Part shown: positions 36,495 to 45,093 of the stretch, piece after piece
Position numbering within the stretch: the stretch's first letter is position 1
Layout of the letters: every line of letters begins with the position of its first letter
NCBI GenBank assembly: GCA_038040385.1
Contig: JBBPII010000013.1
Span: forward strand, 62,001-126,000
DNA from: Gilichinskyi gelida
Lineage (GTDB): Bacteria > Acidobacteriota > Thermoanaerobaculia > Gp7-AA8
Direction: 5' to 3'
Length of the DNA stretch: 64,000 nucleotides
Position numbers and translations under genes: made by a program
The notes under the pieces: model-generated
The model's database searches: none
The model's input: only the letters and a program-made list of their open reading frames with translations
What the model was told of the DNA's origin: nothing

Positions 36495-36783
36495 GGGTGG
36501 CCGACGGCCGGGTGAGCGCGTCTCTGACTTCCCTCACCAACTCCGCCGCATCCACCCCCATCGCCTCGGCGATGCGAATCAGCTCGACGACGTCGAGCCG
36601 CCGGGTGCCGCTCTCGATCTTCGAGAGATACGACGCCGGCAGTCCGAGCCTGGCGGCGACGTCGGACTGCTTGAGCTTCGCCCGCTCGCGCGCCCGGACC
36701 AGCACCTCGCCGAGGATGCGCAGCTCGGGGGCCAGCTTGGCCTTGGTGGAGACGCGGTCGGCGCCGCCGTGACGGGTGGTCAT
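36484..36783 (-). CDS. XRE-family HTH regulator
   Basis: A 99-residue protein with a Cro/C1-type helix-turn-helix: LVRARERAKLKQSDVAARL, GLPASYLSKIESGTRRL, VVELIRIAEAMGVD. Its ATG overlaps the stop of the serine hydrolase gene upstream as ATGA, so it is co-transcribed and may regulate that hydrolase. Confidence 0.9.
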   Translation of the reverse strand: MTTRHGGADRVSTKAKLAPELRILGEVLVRARERAKLKQSDVAARLGLPASYLSKIESGTRRLDVVELIRIAEAMGVDAAELVREVRDALTRPSATLSR

Positions 36784-38324
36784 TTGACTCGCGTGAAGTG
36801 GATCCGCTCGACGCGCGCGGAGCCCTCGGTCGCCCCGAAGTCGGTCTTGATGTCGACGCCGTCGACGCGGCCCTTGGCGTCGCGGGTAAAGTGCGCCAGC
36901 GTACCGCCGGCGGTGAAACCGTCCGCGTATGTCGGCTCCAGCTCGAACGATTGCACTGGCGGGAGCTTGGCGACGAGCTTCCCCTTCTCCACGACCATGT
37001 TGTACGTCGCGCCAGCTTCATCGCTGGTGTACGAGCCGGCGTAGTCCTCGAGCTTCGGCGACGCCTCGGGCATCTTCACGTAGACGGCTTCGGGCTTGTG
37101 CACGGTGATGAGATGGAGCGTGTCGCCGTCAAAGCGGAGCTCGACGGCGCGGCCGGCGCGAAAGCGGTTCTCGCCCATCGGCGTCAACTTCGGGCCGCGC
37201 ACGATCGAGTCGCCTTTGATGCGGAGGATGGCCCCGGTTTGCTTCTCGAGGTAGAGGCCCTCGGGCGGCTTCGCGTCGCCCACGGCCGGCGCAGGAGGCG
37301 GGACGACGACATCGAAGGCGGCGGCGACTCTGTCCGCCAGCCCGCCGGTGCCGGCGTCGCCGCGATTGCAGAGGACGGCGATGGTCAGATCGTCCTTCGC
37401 CCGGCGCGACAGAAGCGCGCGCCAGCCGGCGGTGGCGCCGCCGTGGTAGGTCTCGCCGTCGCTGCCGATGAAGAGGCCCAAGCCGTAGTCGGTCTTCACG
37501 CCTCCGGACAGCGCGGTGGGCGTCTCCATCGCATCGCGAACCGGACCGCGGAAGTTCGCCGTCCACCGCAGCAGGTCGCCGACCGTCGTCAGCAGGCAGC
37601 AGTTGCCGTAGATGTTCTCGATGTCCATGTCGGAGCTGTAGCTGCCGTCGCGGTTCGGGTCGTATGCGGTGGCGCGCCCTTTGACCACGCGCGTGTAGTC
37701 GTCGCGCCAACTGCTGCTGGTCATGCCGTTCGGGACGAAGAGGCGCTCGCGCGTGAACTCCGGAAACGACTTGCCGCTGACGCGCTCGACCACGATGGCC
37801 GCCAGGTTGTAGCCGCTGTTGCTGTACGACCACTGCGTTCCGGGCGTGAAGTTCAGCGCGCGCTGGCGGCCGAGGACCTCGAGGACGTGCGCGTGCGTGA
37901 AGAGGCGCGTGCCGCGGCGCCAGCCGGCGAGGCCGACGATGGTCCCCCAGTCGCGCAGCCCGCTGGTGTGGCTGAGCATCTGGCGGATGGTGACGGCGGC
38001 GGCGGAGTCGGGCAGCTCGGGGACGTACTTGCGGACGGGATCGTCGAGCGAGAGCTGGCCGTCGGCGGCAAGAGTCAGCACCGCCGCAGCGGTGAACTGC
38101 TTCGACACCGAGCCCGCCTCGAAGATCGTCGATGGCGTCAGCGGCACGTCGTATTCGAGGTTGGCCATGCCGTAGGCGCGCTCGAGGACAATCTTCCCGC
38201 CACGCGCCACACCGACCGCGCAGCCGGGAGCGTCCTTCTTCGCGTAGTTGGCGAAGACGGCGTCGACTTTTTCGGCGACGTCGGCGCGCGCGGCGGCGGC
38301 GATCAGGAGGATCGTCACCGTCAT
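36780..38324 (-). CDS. Serine hydrolase with C-terminal extension, class C beta-lactamase-related
   Basis: A 514-residue exported protein (TVTILLIAAAARAD signal). SxxK is GSVSKQFT, then YSNSGY and YHGGATAG complete the fold (~20-350). The C-terminal ~150 residues (PEGLYLEKQTGAILRIKG, YAGSYTSDEAGATYNMVVEKGKL) are the beta-barrel lipocalin-like domain found in D-aminopeptidase/esterase EstB-type relatives. The candidate ATG at 38324 is supplied by a dispersed palindrome (GTCATCC family), and no clear Shine-Dalgarno is present. It is the first gene before the XRE regulator. Confidence 0.9.
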   Translation of the reverse strand: MTVTILLIAAAARADVAEKVDAVFANYAKKDAPGCAVGVARGGKIVLERAYGMANLEYDVPLTPSTIFEAGSVSKQFTAAAVLTLAADGQLSLDDPVRKYVPELPDSAAAVTIRQMLSHTSGLRDWGTIVGLAGWRRGTRLFTHAHVLEVLGRQRALNFTPGTQWSYSNSGYNLAAIVVERVSGKSFPEFTRERLFVPNGMTSSSWRDDYTRVVKGRATAYDPNRDGSYSSDMDIENIYGNCCLLTTVGDLLRWTANFRGPVRDAMETPTALSGGVKTDYGLGLFIGSDGETYHGGATAGWRALLSRRAKDDLTIAVLCNRGDAGTGGLADRVAAAFDVVVPPPAPAVGDAKPPEGLYLEKQTGAILRIKGDSIVRGPKLTPMGENRFRAGRAVELRFDGDTLHLITVHKPEAVYVKMPEASPKLEDYAGSYTSDEAGATYNMVVEKGKLVAKLPPVQSFELEPTYADGFTAGGTLAHFTRDAKGRVDGVDIKTDFGATEGSARVERIHFTRVK

Positions 38325-38386
38325 CCTGAGCGAAGCGAAGGATCTCAGGTTGCGCGGACGAGATCCTTCGCCGTCTGCGCGGCTTC
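38319..38386. repeat. Dispersed dyad repeat, GTCATCC-GAGCG family, copy 3
   Basis: CGTCATCCTGAGCGAAGCGAAGGATCTC at the left, GAGATCCTTCGCCGTCTGCG at the right, imperfect at the outer end. The left arm contains the start codon of the serine hydrolase gene. Between this and 38536 lie ~150 bases without a gene; they include the right-hand CTCAGGATGACG part of another repeat (38513-38524). Confidence 0.75.
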
Positions 38387-38536
38387 TAATGAAGCGTCTT
38401 AACAATAACTACTCGATACCGTAAACGTAGAATGGCGAAAATCAATGAATTAGAAGGACTAAGGCCAGCCAGCTTCATCACCACTTCACCGGCGCCTGCG
38501 CCGTTAACCCGCTCAGGATGACGAGATTCGTGAAGT

Positions 38537-40132
38537 TCATGGAGTGATTATGGTGGTCCTTGCGAACCCCGCGGCTCGGCTGACCTGATCGACCACCGCG
38601 ATTGACACCAGATTCTCACCCCGCTTGAGGGTCAGGTTCACGCCGAACGTGATCGGCATGCTCCGGAAGGCCGCCTCCTCCGCCGCCGGCACGACCACGG
38701 CCTGCGGCGAACGCGACATCGTGGACAGCGCTCCCTGCTTGACGCCGACGGCGATGTAGACGGTCAAGCCGCCGGTGAGCTTCCCCTCCTCCGACAGCAG
38801 CGTGAGCGTCGGCGGGACGGTGACCTCCACCGGCACCACGAACGTACCGCCCTCTCCCTGCTGCTGAGGCGCGCCCGCACGCAGCGTGACCAGCCATCCC
38901 GATTTCGTGGGCGAGAAGATGTTGGCGATGACGCGATCGCTCATCTGCTCCTCGGCCGTCTTCAGCGCGTAGGTCTGCCGCGCGCGGACGGTATAGTCGC
39001 GGTTCTTCGTCCGTACCGCCACGACGCGGTCGCGCCCGGCCGTAACCGGCGGTTGATAGCCGATCGCGTAGTACGAGTCGAGATCGCCGGCGATGCTGCC
39101 GATCGCCGCGCTGAAGTCCGGCGGACGCATGATGGCCATGCCGCCAGTCATCGCCGCGAGCGTCCCGAACGCCGCCTCGGTATTCTCCATGCGGAGGAAG
39201 TCGGCGCCGAAATCGTCGCCGCCGGACTTGGATTGAATGCCGACGGCGTCCGCGACCGGCGGCGCGTCGATCGGGTAGAGCGAGACGCCGTGCGCGTTCG
39301 CGCTGCGCGCCAGCTTCTCCACCATCTCTCTCTGCATCTTCACGTCGCCGTCGGAGGGTTGTTCGTTCGGCCAGTCGAAGCCGCGCATCACGTGCATGTG
39401 CGTCATGTTCGCCCACCGGTACACCTCGTAGCCGGGTTTCTCCGGGAGGTTCGCGCCGACGAGGATCAGGACCTTCTTCCCCTCCGCGCCGGCGGCCGTG
39501 GTCATGGCCACGTTGACCGCGTTCATCATCTGGCGCGACTCGTTGAGCAGGTGCGAGACTTCCTGGCGCACGACGTTCGTGCAGTCCCTATAGGCGATGT
39601 CCCCCCTCATGGCGGCGTTGCGCACCATATCGAGATTCCGTTGACAGTGCTGCAACACACGGCTGTAGCTGGCGCGGATGGAGTTCGGTGACTGCGTCGC
39701 CTCCGCGGCGTCGATGGCCGCTTTCAGGACGTTCTTGTCGCTGGTGAGCGGCGCCGCGATCTCCAGGCTCCGGTTCCAAATGACGACCGACGCCTGGTCG
39801 CCGGACTCGAGCTGCGCGTCGACGAACTTCCGCAGGCCGGCGAAGCACTGCTTGCGTACCACCGGCTGGAGCGAGTCGTTGTCGACGAAGATGAGGTAGC
39901 GTCGCGGCGCTGGAGCGGCCGCTACACCAACCTCTTGAAAGTTCGTGATGGTCTGAGGCTTGCCGTCGTCCGTCACGACGAAATCGCTCTTCGTCAGACC
40001 GGTGACGCGATGGCCGGCCTTGTCAGTGACCACGGCGTCGATGCTGACGACCGGCACCTCGGCCGCATGATCGAGCTTTGTTTGCGCGCTCAGCGTGAAG
40101 GCGGTGAGAGCGAGGAGAGCCACTCCCGTCAT
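38537..40132 (-). CDS. VWFA-related protein, Acidobacteria type, exported
   Basis: A 531-residue protein with a signal peptide (VALLALTAFTLSAQ). The N-terminal block VVSIDAVVTDKAGHRVTGL.KSDF.V.DDGKPQTI is the hallmark of the VWFA-related domain described for Acidobacteria. The VWA-like part has LIFVDNDSL in place of a perfect DxSxS, then VSLYPIDA and the typical SYYAIGYQP end. The C-terminal ~120 residues are beta-rich. These proteins are abundant in the phylum, but their role is unknown. The start codon at 40132 lies inside a palindrome; an ATG 90 bases upstream reads through the whole palindrome. Confidence 0.88.
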   Translation of the reverse strand: MTGVALLALTAFTLSAQTKLDHAAEVPVVSIDAVVTDKAGHRVTGLTKSDFVVTDDGKPQTITNFQEVGVAAAPAPRRYLIFVDNDSLQPVVRKQCFAGLRKFVDAQLESGDQASVVIWNRSLEIAAPLTSDKNVLKAAIDAAEATQSPNSIRASYSRVLQHCQRNLDMVRNAAMRGDIAYRDCTNVVRQEVSHLLNESRQMMNAVNVAMTTAAGAEGKKVLILVGANLPEKPGYEVYRWANMTHMHVMRGFDWPNEQPSDGDVKMQREMVEKLARSANAHGVSLYPIDAPPVADAVGIQSKSGGDDFGADFLRMENTEAAFGTLAAMTGGMAIMRPPDFSAAIGSIAGDLDSYYAIGYQPPVTAGRDRVVAVRTKNRDYTVRARQTYALKTAEEQMSDRVIANIFSPTKSGWLVTLRAGAPQQQGEGGTFVVPVEVTVPPTLTLLSEEGKLTGGLTVYIAVGVKQGALSTMSRSPQAVVVPAAEEAAFRSMPITFGVNLTLKRGENLVSIAVVDQVSRAAGFARTTIITP

Positions 40133-40205
40133 CCTGAGCCGCGAAGACGGCGAAGGATCTGGGTGGCGGAGATCCTTCGCCGCGCTTCGCCGGCTCAGGA
40201 TGACG
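40127..40205. repeat. Dispersed dyad repeat, GTCATCC-GAGCG family, copy 4
   Basis: CGTCATCCTGAGCCG at the left and CGGCTCAGGATGACG at the right, with AAGGATCT / AGATCCTT inner arms. It sits between the divergent VWFA and S9 genes and contains the VWFA start codon. Confidence 0.85.
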
Positions 40206-40250
40206 GGGTTCGTGAAGTTCATGGCCCGATTATGGTCGTAGACTTGCCCC

Positions 40251-42425
40251 ATGCGCGTCCTATTCATCGCCGTCCTCCTCGCCGCGATCCAGTCAGGACC
40301 AGACTACCCCGCCACCCCCAAACGCCCCTCCCCCCAGGCTTACGGCGGCACGACGTTCATCGACAACTACGAATGGCTGGAGAAGGCCGACGATCCGGCG
40401 GTGAAGGCGTGGGTGGCGGAGGAGAACAAGCTGACGCGCTCGATCCTCGACGCGGTGCCGGGGCGCGCGGCGATCGCGCAGCGCCTCACAGCCCTCTTGA
40501 AGGCGCCGCGCCTCGGATACTTCGGCGTCACCGAGCGCGGCGGAAAGCTCTTCGCCATGAAGTCGGCGCCGCCGAAGGAGCAGCCGCTGTTCGTCGTCTT
40601 CGACGATCCGTCGAACGCGAAATCGGAGCGGGTGCTCTTCGATCCCAGCGCCGCCGACGCCAAAGGCGGCGTATCCATCGACTGGTACGTCCCCTCGCTC
40701 GACGCGCGGCGCGTGGCTGTCTCGCTCTCGCTGCACGGCAGCGAGGACGGCTCGGTGCACGCCTTCGACGTGGCCACCGGCAAGGAAGTAGGCGACGTCG
40801 TGCCGCGGGTGAACTTCGCCACCGCCGGCGGCAGCGTGGCGTGGAACGCGGACGGCTCCGGCTTCTGGTACACGCGCTACCCGCAGGGTGAGGAACGGCC
40901 GAAGGAAGACCGGGACTTCTACCAACAGGTCTTCTTCCACACCCTCGGCACACCCGCCAGCGCCGACACCTACGCCCTCGGCAAGGAGCTTCCGCGCATC
41001 GCGGAGACCACGCTGGCGACCTCCGACGACGGCAAGTACGTGCTGGCCGCGGTGCGCAACGGCGACGGCGGCGAGGTGGGGCACTGGCTGCGCAATCCGG
41101 ATGGCGCGTGGACGCAGGTCACGCGCTTCGAGGACAAGATCCCGCAGGCGGACTTCGGCGGCGACGGCGCCCTGTATCTGATGTCCCACAGCGGCGCGCC
41201 GAACGGGAAGATCCTCCGCGTCCCGCTCGACGATCCGAAGCTCGCTACCGCGCAAGTTGTGGTCGATACGACGAAACAGACGCCGCTCCCTGACGGGCTG
41301 AAGCCCGTCCTACATGCGGCGGATGCGGCAAAGCGGCCGATGTCGATCGACGGCTTCGTCGCCGGGCGCAACGTGCTGTACGTGGCGATGATGGCCGGTG
41401 GACCGTCGGAGCTGCTCACCTTCGACCGCGCGGGCAAGCCGCTGGGGCGTGTTCCGATCCCGGCGGTCTCGGCCATCAACGAGCTCCTCCGCCTCGGCGG
41501 CGACGATCTCCTCTTCCGCAACGGCAGCTATACCGTGCCGTCGATGTGGTATCGCTACGACGCGGCGACGAAGAAGGTGACGCCCGCGGCGCTGCGCACC
41601 GTGTCGCCCGCGAACCTCAGCGACGCCATCGTGGTGCGCGAGATGGCCACCTCGAAAGACGGGACGAAGATCCCCATCAACATCATCTATCGCAAAGGGA
41701 CGAAGCTCGACGGCACGAACCCCACCATCCTCAGCGGTTACGGCGGCTACTCCATCAGCATGCGGCCGGGGATGAACCTGCGCAACCGGCTGTGGCTCGA
41801 CGCCGGCGGCATCTTCGCCGTGGCGAACATCCGCGGCGGCGGCGAGTACGGCGAGGCGTGGCACGAAGCGGGGAAGATGCTGACCAAACAGAACGCGTTC
41901 GACGACTTCGCCGCCTGCGCCCGGCATCTCATCGCCCGCAAGTACACCCGCTCCGCGAAGCTGGCCATCGAAGGCGGCAGCAACGGCGGCCTCTTGATGG
42001 GCGTGCAGCTCACGCAGCATCCGGAGCTCTACCGCGCGGTGGTCACGCACGTCGGCCTCTACGACGTGCCGCGGTTCCTCCGCTCGCCAAACGGCGTCTT
42101 CAACACCACGGAGTTCGGCTCGCCCGACGACCCGCGGCAGCTCGAGGCGATGATGGCCTACTCGCCGTACCATCACGTGGTCGACGGCACGAAGTTTCCC
42201 GCCGTGCTGCTGCTGACCGGCGACCACGACGGTCGCGTCGACCCGATGAACTCCCGCAAGTTCGCCGCGCGCCTGCAGGCCGCCACCGCCTCCCCCCGCC
42301 CCATCCTGCTGCGCACCACCTCCAGCGCCGGACACGGCATGGGCACCGCGCTGAGCGAAGCCATCGCCGGGCAGACCGACGTGTTTGCGTTTCTGTGGCG
42401 GGAGCTGGGGATGAAAGAGCCGTGA
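40251..42425 (+). CDS. Prolyl oligopeptidase family serine peptidase (S9A), exported
   Basis: A 724-residue enzyme with a short signal peptide (LFIAVLLAAIQSG). A seven-blade propeller (~70-420) and an alpha/beta-hydrolase domain are recognisable. Catalytic Ser is in EGGSNGGLLMG, Asp in TGDHDGRVD and His in SSAGHGMG. It cleaves short Pro-containing peptides, here in the periplasm. A palindrome (41292-41313) is read in frame as DGLKPVL inside the propeller. It overlaps the following kinase by GTGA. Confidence 0.95.
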   Translation: MRVLFIAVLLAAIQSGPDYPATPKRPSPQAYGGTTFIDNYEWLEKADDPAVKAWVAEENKLTRSILDAVPGRAAIAQRLTALLKAPRLGYFGVTERGGKLFAMKSAPPKEQPLFVVFDDPSNAKSERVLFDPSAADAKGGVSIDWYVPSLDARRVAVSLSLHGSEDGSVHAFDVATGKEVGDVVPRVNFATAGGSVAWNADGSGFWYTRYPQGEERPKEDRDFYQQVFFHTLGTPASADTYALGKELPRIAETTLATSDDGKYVLAAVRNGDGGEVGHWLRNPDGAWTQVTRFEDKIPQADFGGDGALYLMSHSGAPNGKILRVPLDDPKLATAQVVVDTTKQTPLPDGLKPVLHAADAAKRPMSIDGFVAGRNVLYVAMMAGGPSELLTFDRAGKPLGRVPIPAVSAINELLRLGGDDLLFRNGSYTVPSMWYRYDAATKKVTPAALRTVSPANLSDAIVVREMATSKDGTKIPINIIYRKGTKLDGTNPTILSGYGGYSISMRPGMNLRNRLWLDAGGIFAVANIRGGGEYGEAWHEAGKMLTKQNAFDDFAACARHLIARKYTRSAKLAIEGGSNGGLLMGVQLTQHPELYRAVVTHVGLYDVPRFLRSPNGVFNTTEFGSPDDPRQLEAMMAYSPYHHVVDGTKFPAVLLLTGDHDGRVDPMNSRKFAARLQAATASPRPILLRTTSSAGHGMGTALSEAIAGQTDVFAFLWRELGMKEP
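41292..41313. repeat. Short GACGGGCTGAAGCCCGTC palindrome inside the S9 gene
   Basis: GACGGGCT-GA-AGCCCGTC followed by CTAC; in frame, between propeller blades, so tolerated as a loop. Confidence 0.7.
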
Positions 42426-44143
42426 CGTTGAGCGCACGGACCAAAGTCGCGTTGAGCTACGCGGCGGCGGTCCTAATTCCGCTGATCCTCGCCGCTGGTT
42501 GGGACGATTTTCCGCCGATCCTGCAGGACCTCCCGACAGTGCTCTTCCTTCTTCTGGCTGCTCTCATCGCCAGATTCCTCGGTTTCGGTCCAGCGCTCGT
42601 CTTTAGTGTGGTCTCCGGCGGCGTGCTCTGGTTCCACCTTCTTCGGTTCGTTTCCACAGAGCCTCTGCCGGTACTGCTGCGCCTTGTCCTCTACCTCGCC
42701 GCCTCGATCACCATCGCCAGCATCAGCCGGCAGAGATCCGAGGAGGTCAGGGAAGCGGAGGAGAGATACCGCAGCCTGGTCGAGCTGGCGCCGGACGCCA
42801 TCGGCGTCAGCGACGACAAAGGGCAAATCCTTTTCGTCAACAGTGCGATGATCCGGCTTGTGGGCGCTGCCGACGCCTCGGAGCTGATCGGCAGGAACAC
42901 GTTCGACCTCGTTCATCCCGAGTACAAGGCAGTGATCGGAAAGCGGAGGGCGGACCTGGCCTCGGGCAAGGAAGCGCCATGGATGGAGGTCAAGTGGGTC
43001 CGGCTCGACGGAAGCCCGATCGACGTGGAGACCGCCGGAGTCCCTGTTCGCAAGGAGGGCAGGCTCCTATTCCAGGGGTTCGCCCGCGATCTCACCGAGC
43101 GCAAGAAGGCAGAAGCAAGGATCGAGGAAGGCCGGCTCCGGATGCAGGCGCTCTTCGACACGGCGCTGGATGCGATCCTCTTTCTCGACTCCTCCGGACA
43201 GTACATCGAAGCCAACCCGGCGGCATCCGAACTTCTGGGATTCACACACGAAGAGATCCTCACGATGAAGTTCGGCGACTTCACGCCACCGGAAGAACAA
43301 GAGCGCCTCGCCAAGTCTCGGAACGACATCGTTCAATTCGGACACTCGAGCGGAGAGCTGACGATCTTGCGCAAGGACGGTACGCGGCGTGAGATCGAGT
43401 ACCGAACGGTGGCCAATGTCCTGCCCGAATACCACGCGACATTCATGCACGACATCACCGGCCGCAAAGAGGCGGAGCGCTCGCTGCGGAAGCTTTCCGG
43501 CCGCTTGCTGCGACTCCAGGACGAGGAACGCCGGCGGATCGCCCGGCAGTTGCACGACACCACGGCCCAAAGCCTGGCCGCGCTGAGAATGAATCTCTCG
43601 GTGATCAAGCGTTCGCCTGCCGCCTCGGATCACGCCATCAAGGAAGCCGTAGACGAAAGCATCGCCCTGAGCGACCAATCGATTGCTGAGATCCGTGCGT
43701 TGTCCTATCAACTGCATCCCCCCTTCATCGACGAGGCCGGTTTGCTGACCAGCCTGCGCTGGTATGTCCGGGGATTCGAGCGGCGCAGCGGAATCACCGT
43801 AACCGTCGATGCTCCCGACGACCTCGAGCGCTTTCCGGGCGACCTGGAGACGGCCGTTTTCCGCATCATTCAGGAAGCGCTGACCAACATCCAACGGCAT
43901 TCGGGAAGTGCAATTGCACACATCCGCCTGGAAAAACAGGCGGAAGGCATCCGCTTGGAGATCGAAGACGAAGGCCGGGGCATGCCCGAGGACCTCCGCG
44001 CTGACGAAGGAGCGCTGGCCTCGGCGGGTGTCGGCATCGCGGCAATGCAGCAGCGAGTCACAGAGCTTGGCGGTCGCCTGCAGATCCAGTCCCAGGACCG
44101 AGGAACGAGGATCATCGTGACATTTCCTCTCATTCAGTCGTAG
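42422..44143 (+). CDS. NarL-type sensor histidine kinase with MASE/DUF4118-like membrane part and two PAS domains
   Basis: A 573-residue kinase with four N-terminal TMs (~10-100, DUF4118-like), PAS1 (~105-215, LAPDAIGVSDDKGQILFVN), PAS2 (~235-345, FDTALDAILFLDSSGQYIEAN), HisKA_3 (RRIARQLHDTTAQSLAALR, with the phospho-His) and a NarL-type ATPase domain (QEALTNIQRHSG, EDEGRGM, GVGIAAMQQR). GTG start overlapping the S9 stop as GTGA. The partner RR at 44146 follows after 2 bases. Confidence 0.94.
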   Translation: MTLSARTKVALSYAAAVLIPLILAAGWDDFPPILQDLPTVLFLLLAALIARFLGFGPALVFSVVSGGVLWFHLLRFVSTEPLPVLLRLVLYLAASITIASISRQRSEEVREAEERYRSLVELAPDAIGVSDDKGQILFVNSAMIRLVGAADASELIGRNTFDLVHPEYKAVIGKRRADLASGKEAPWMEVKWVRLDGSPIDVETAGVPVRKEGRLLFQGFARDLTERKKAEARIEEGRLRMQALFDTALDAILFLDSSGQYIEANPAASELLGFTHEEILTMKFGDFTPPEEQERLAKSRNDIVQFGHSSGELTILRKDGTRREIEYRTVANVLPEYHATFMHDITGRKEAERSLRKLSGRLLRLQDEERRRIARQLHDTTAQSLAALRMNLSVIKRSPAASDHAIKEAVDESIALSDQSIAEIRALSYQLHPPFIDEAGLLTSLRWYVRGFERRSGITVTVDAPDDLERFPGDLETAVFRIIQEALTNIQRHSGSAIAHIRLEKQAEGIRLEIEDEGRGMPEDLRADEGALASAGVGIAAMQQRVTELGGRLQIQSQDRGTRIIVTFPLIQS

Positions 44144-44145
44144 CC

Positions 44146-45093
44146 ATGAAGGCGCTGCGCATCCTGATCGCCGACGATCACGCCGTGGTCCGGCGCAGCC
44201 TCCGGTCGCTCCTGGAGTCGCATCCGGGATGTACCGTCAGCGAAGCAGCAAACGGGCGGGAAGCCGTCGAGCAGACCAGACGGCTCGAGCCGGACATCGT
44301 CCTTCTCGACATGACGATGCCCGAGCTGAACGGTCTGGAAGCCACGCGGCAGATTCTGAAGGAAGCGCCCGGCACGCCGGTGCTCATCCTGACGGTGCAT
44401 GAATCCGACGAATTGGCCGATGAGGTCCGGCGCGCCGGCGGGCGGGGAATGATCGACAAATACCGGGCGCATGAGACCCTCATCGCAGCGATCGAGTCTC
44501 TTGTCGGATCGAAGGCCCCGATCCACCTTGCTGGCTCCGTCGTCGGCCGCGCGCGGCATATCGCGGCGTTCTTCTCCTCAGATGCGGAGCGAGATCGCGT
44601 TCTCGCTCCCTTCATCGCCGAGGGCCTTGAGCAGGGCGAGAAGGCCCTTCACTTCATTGATCCTTCCGATCGCGATCTGCACGTGCGGCGGCTGAGAGAA
44701 GCCGGGGTGAACATCGAGCGAGCCGAGGAGCAAGGTCAGGTGCAGCTCGTTCCGTGGGAGAAGATCACGTTACGGGGAGGGTATTTCGATCAAGAAGCGA
44801 TGCTCACGCGGATCCAGGAAGTGCTCAGCGACGGAGCCGCGAAGGGATTCCCCCTCACCCGGCTGGTTGCCCACATGGAATGGGCGCTCGAGGATCGGCC
44901 CGGTGTGGAAGACCTCGTCGAGTTTGAAGCGCGCTTGAACTACGTCCTCCCGAAATTCGACGATGTGGTGATTTGTGCATATGACCTGACGAAGTTCAAA
45001 GGCGACATCATCGCCGGCGCGCTGCGAAGTCATCCGGCAGTGGTCTTTGGCGGCGCTCTACGTGAGAATCCCTTTTATGAGTTGGGACATTAG
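44146..45093 (+). CDS. Receiver-domain protein with C-terminal MEDS (DcmR-like) domain
   Basis: A 315-residue protein. Receiver (~1-125): acidic pair IADDH, phospho-Asp in IVLLDMTMPELNG, Thr in ILTVHE and Lys in GMIDKYRAHE. Instead of a LuxR-type HTH, residues ~130-310 are a MEDS domain: HIAAFFSSDAERDRVLAPF, IAEGLEQGEKALHFID, GYFDQEAMLTRIQEV, HMEWALEDR, CAYDLTKF and LRSHPAVVFGG. MEDS domains are sensory modules. The protein lacks any DNA-binding domain and is paired with the PAS/HisKA_3 kinase. Its 3' end overlaps the next gene. Confidence 0.92.
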   Translation: MKALRILIADDHAVVRRSLRSLLESHPGCTVSEAANGREAVEQTRRLEPDIVLLDMTMPELNGLEATRQILKEAPGTPVLILTVHESDELADEVRRAGGRGMIDKYRAHETLIAAIESLVGSKAPIHLAGSVVGRARHIAAFFSSDAERDRVLAPFIAEGLEQGEKALHFIDPSDRDLHVRRLREAGVNIERAEEQGQVQLVPWEKITLRGGYFDQEAMLTRIQEVLSDGAAKGFPLTRLVAHMEWALEDRPGVEDLVEFEARLNYVLPKFDDVVICAYDLTKFKGDIIAGALRSHPAVVFGGALRENPFYELGH

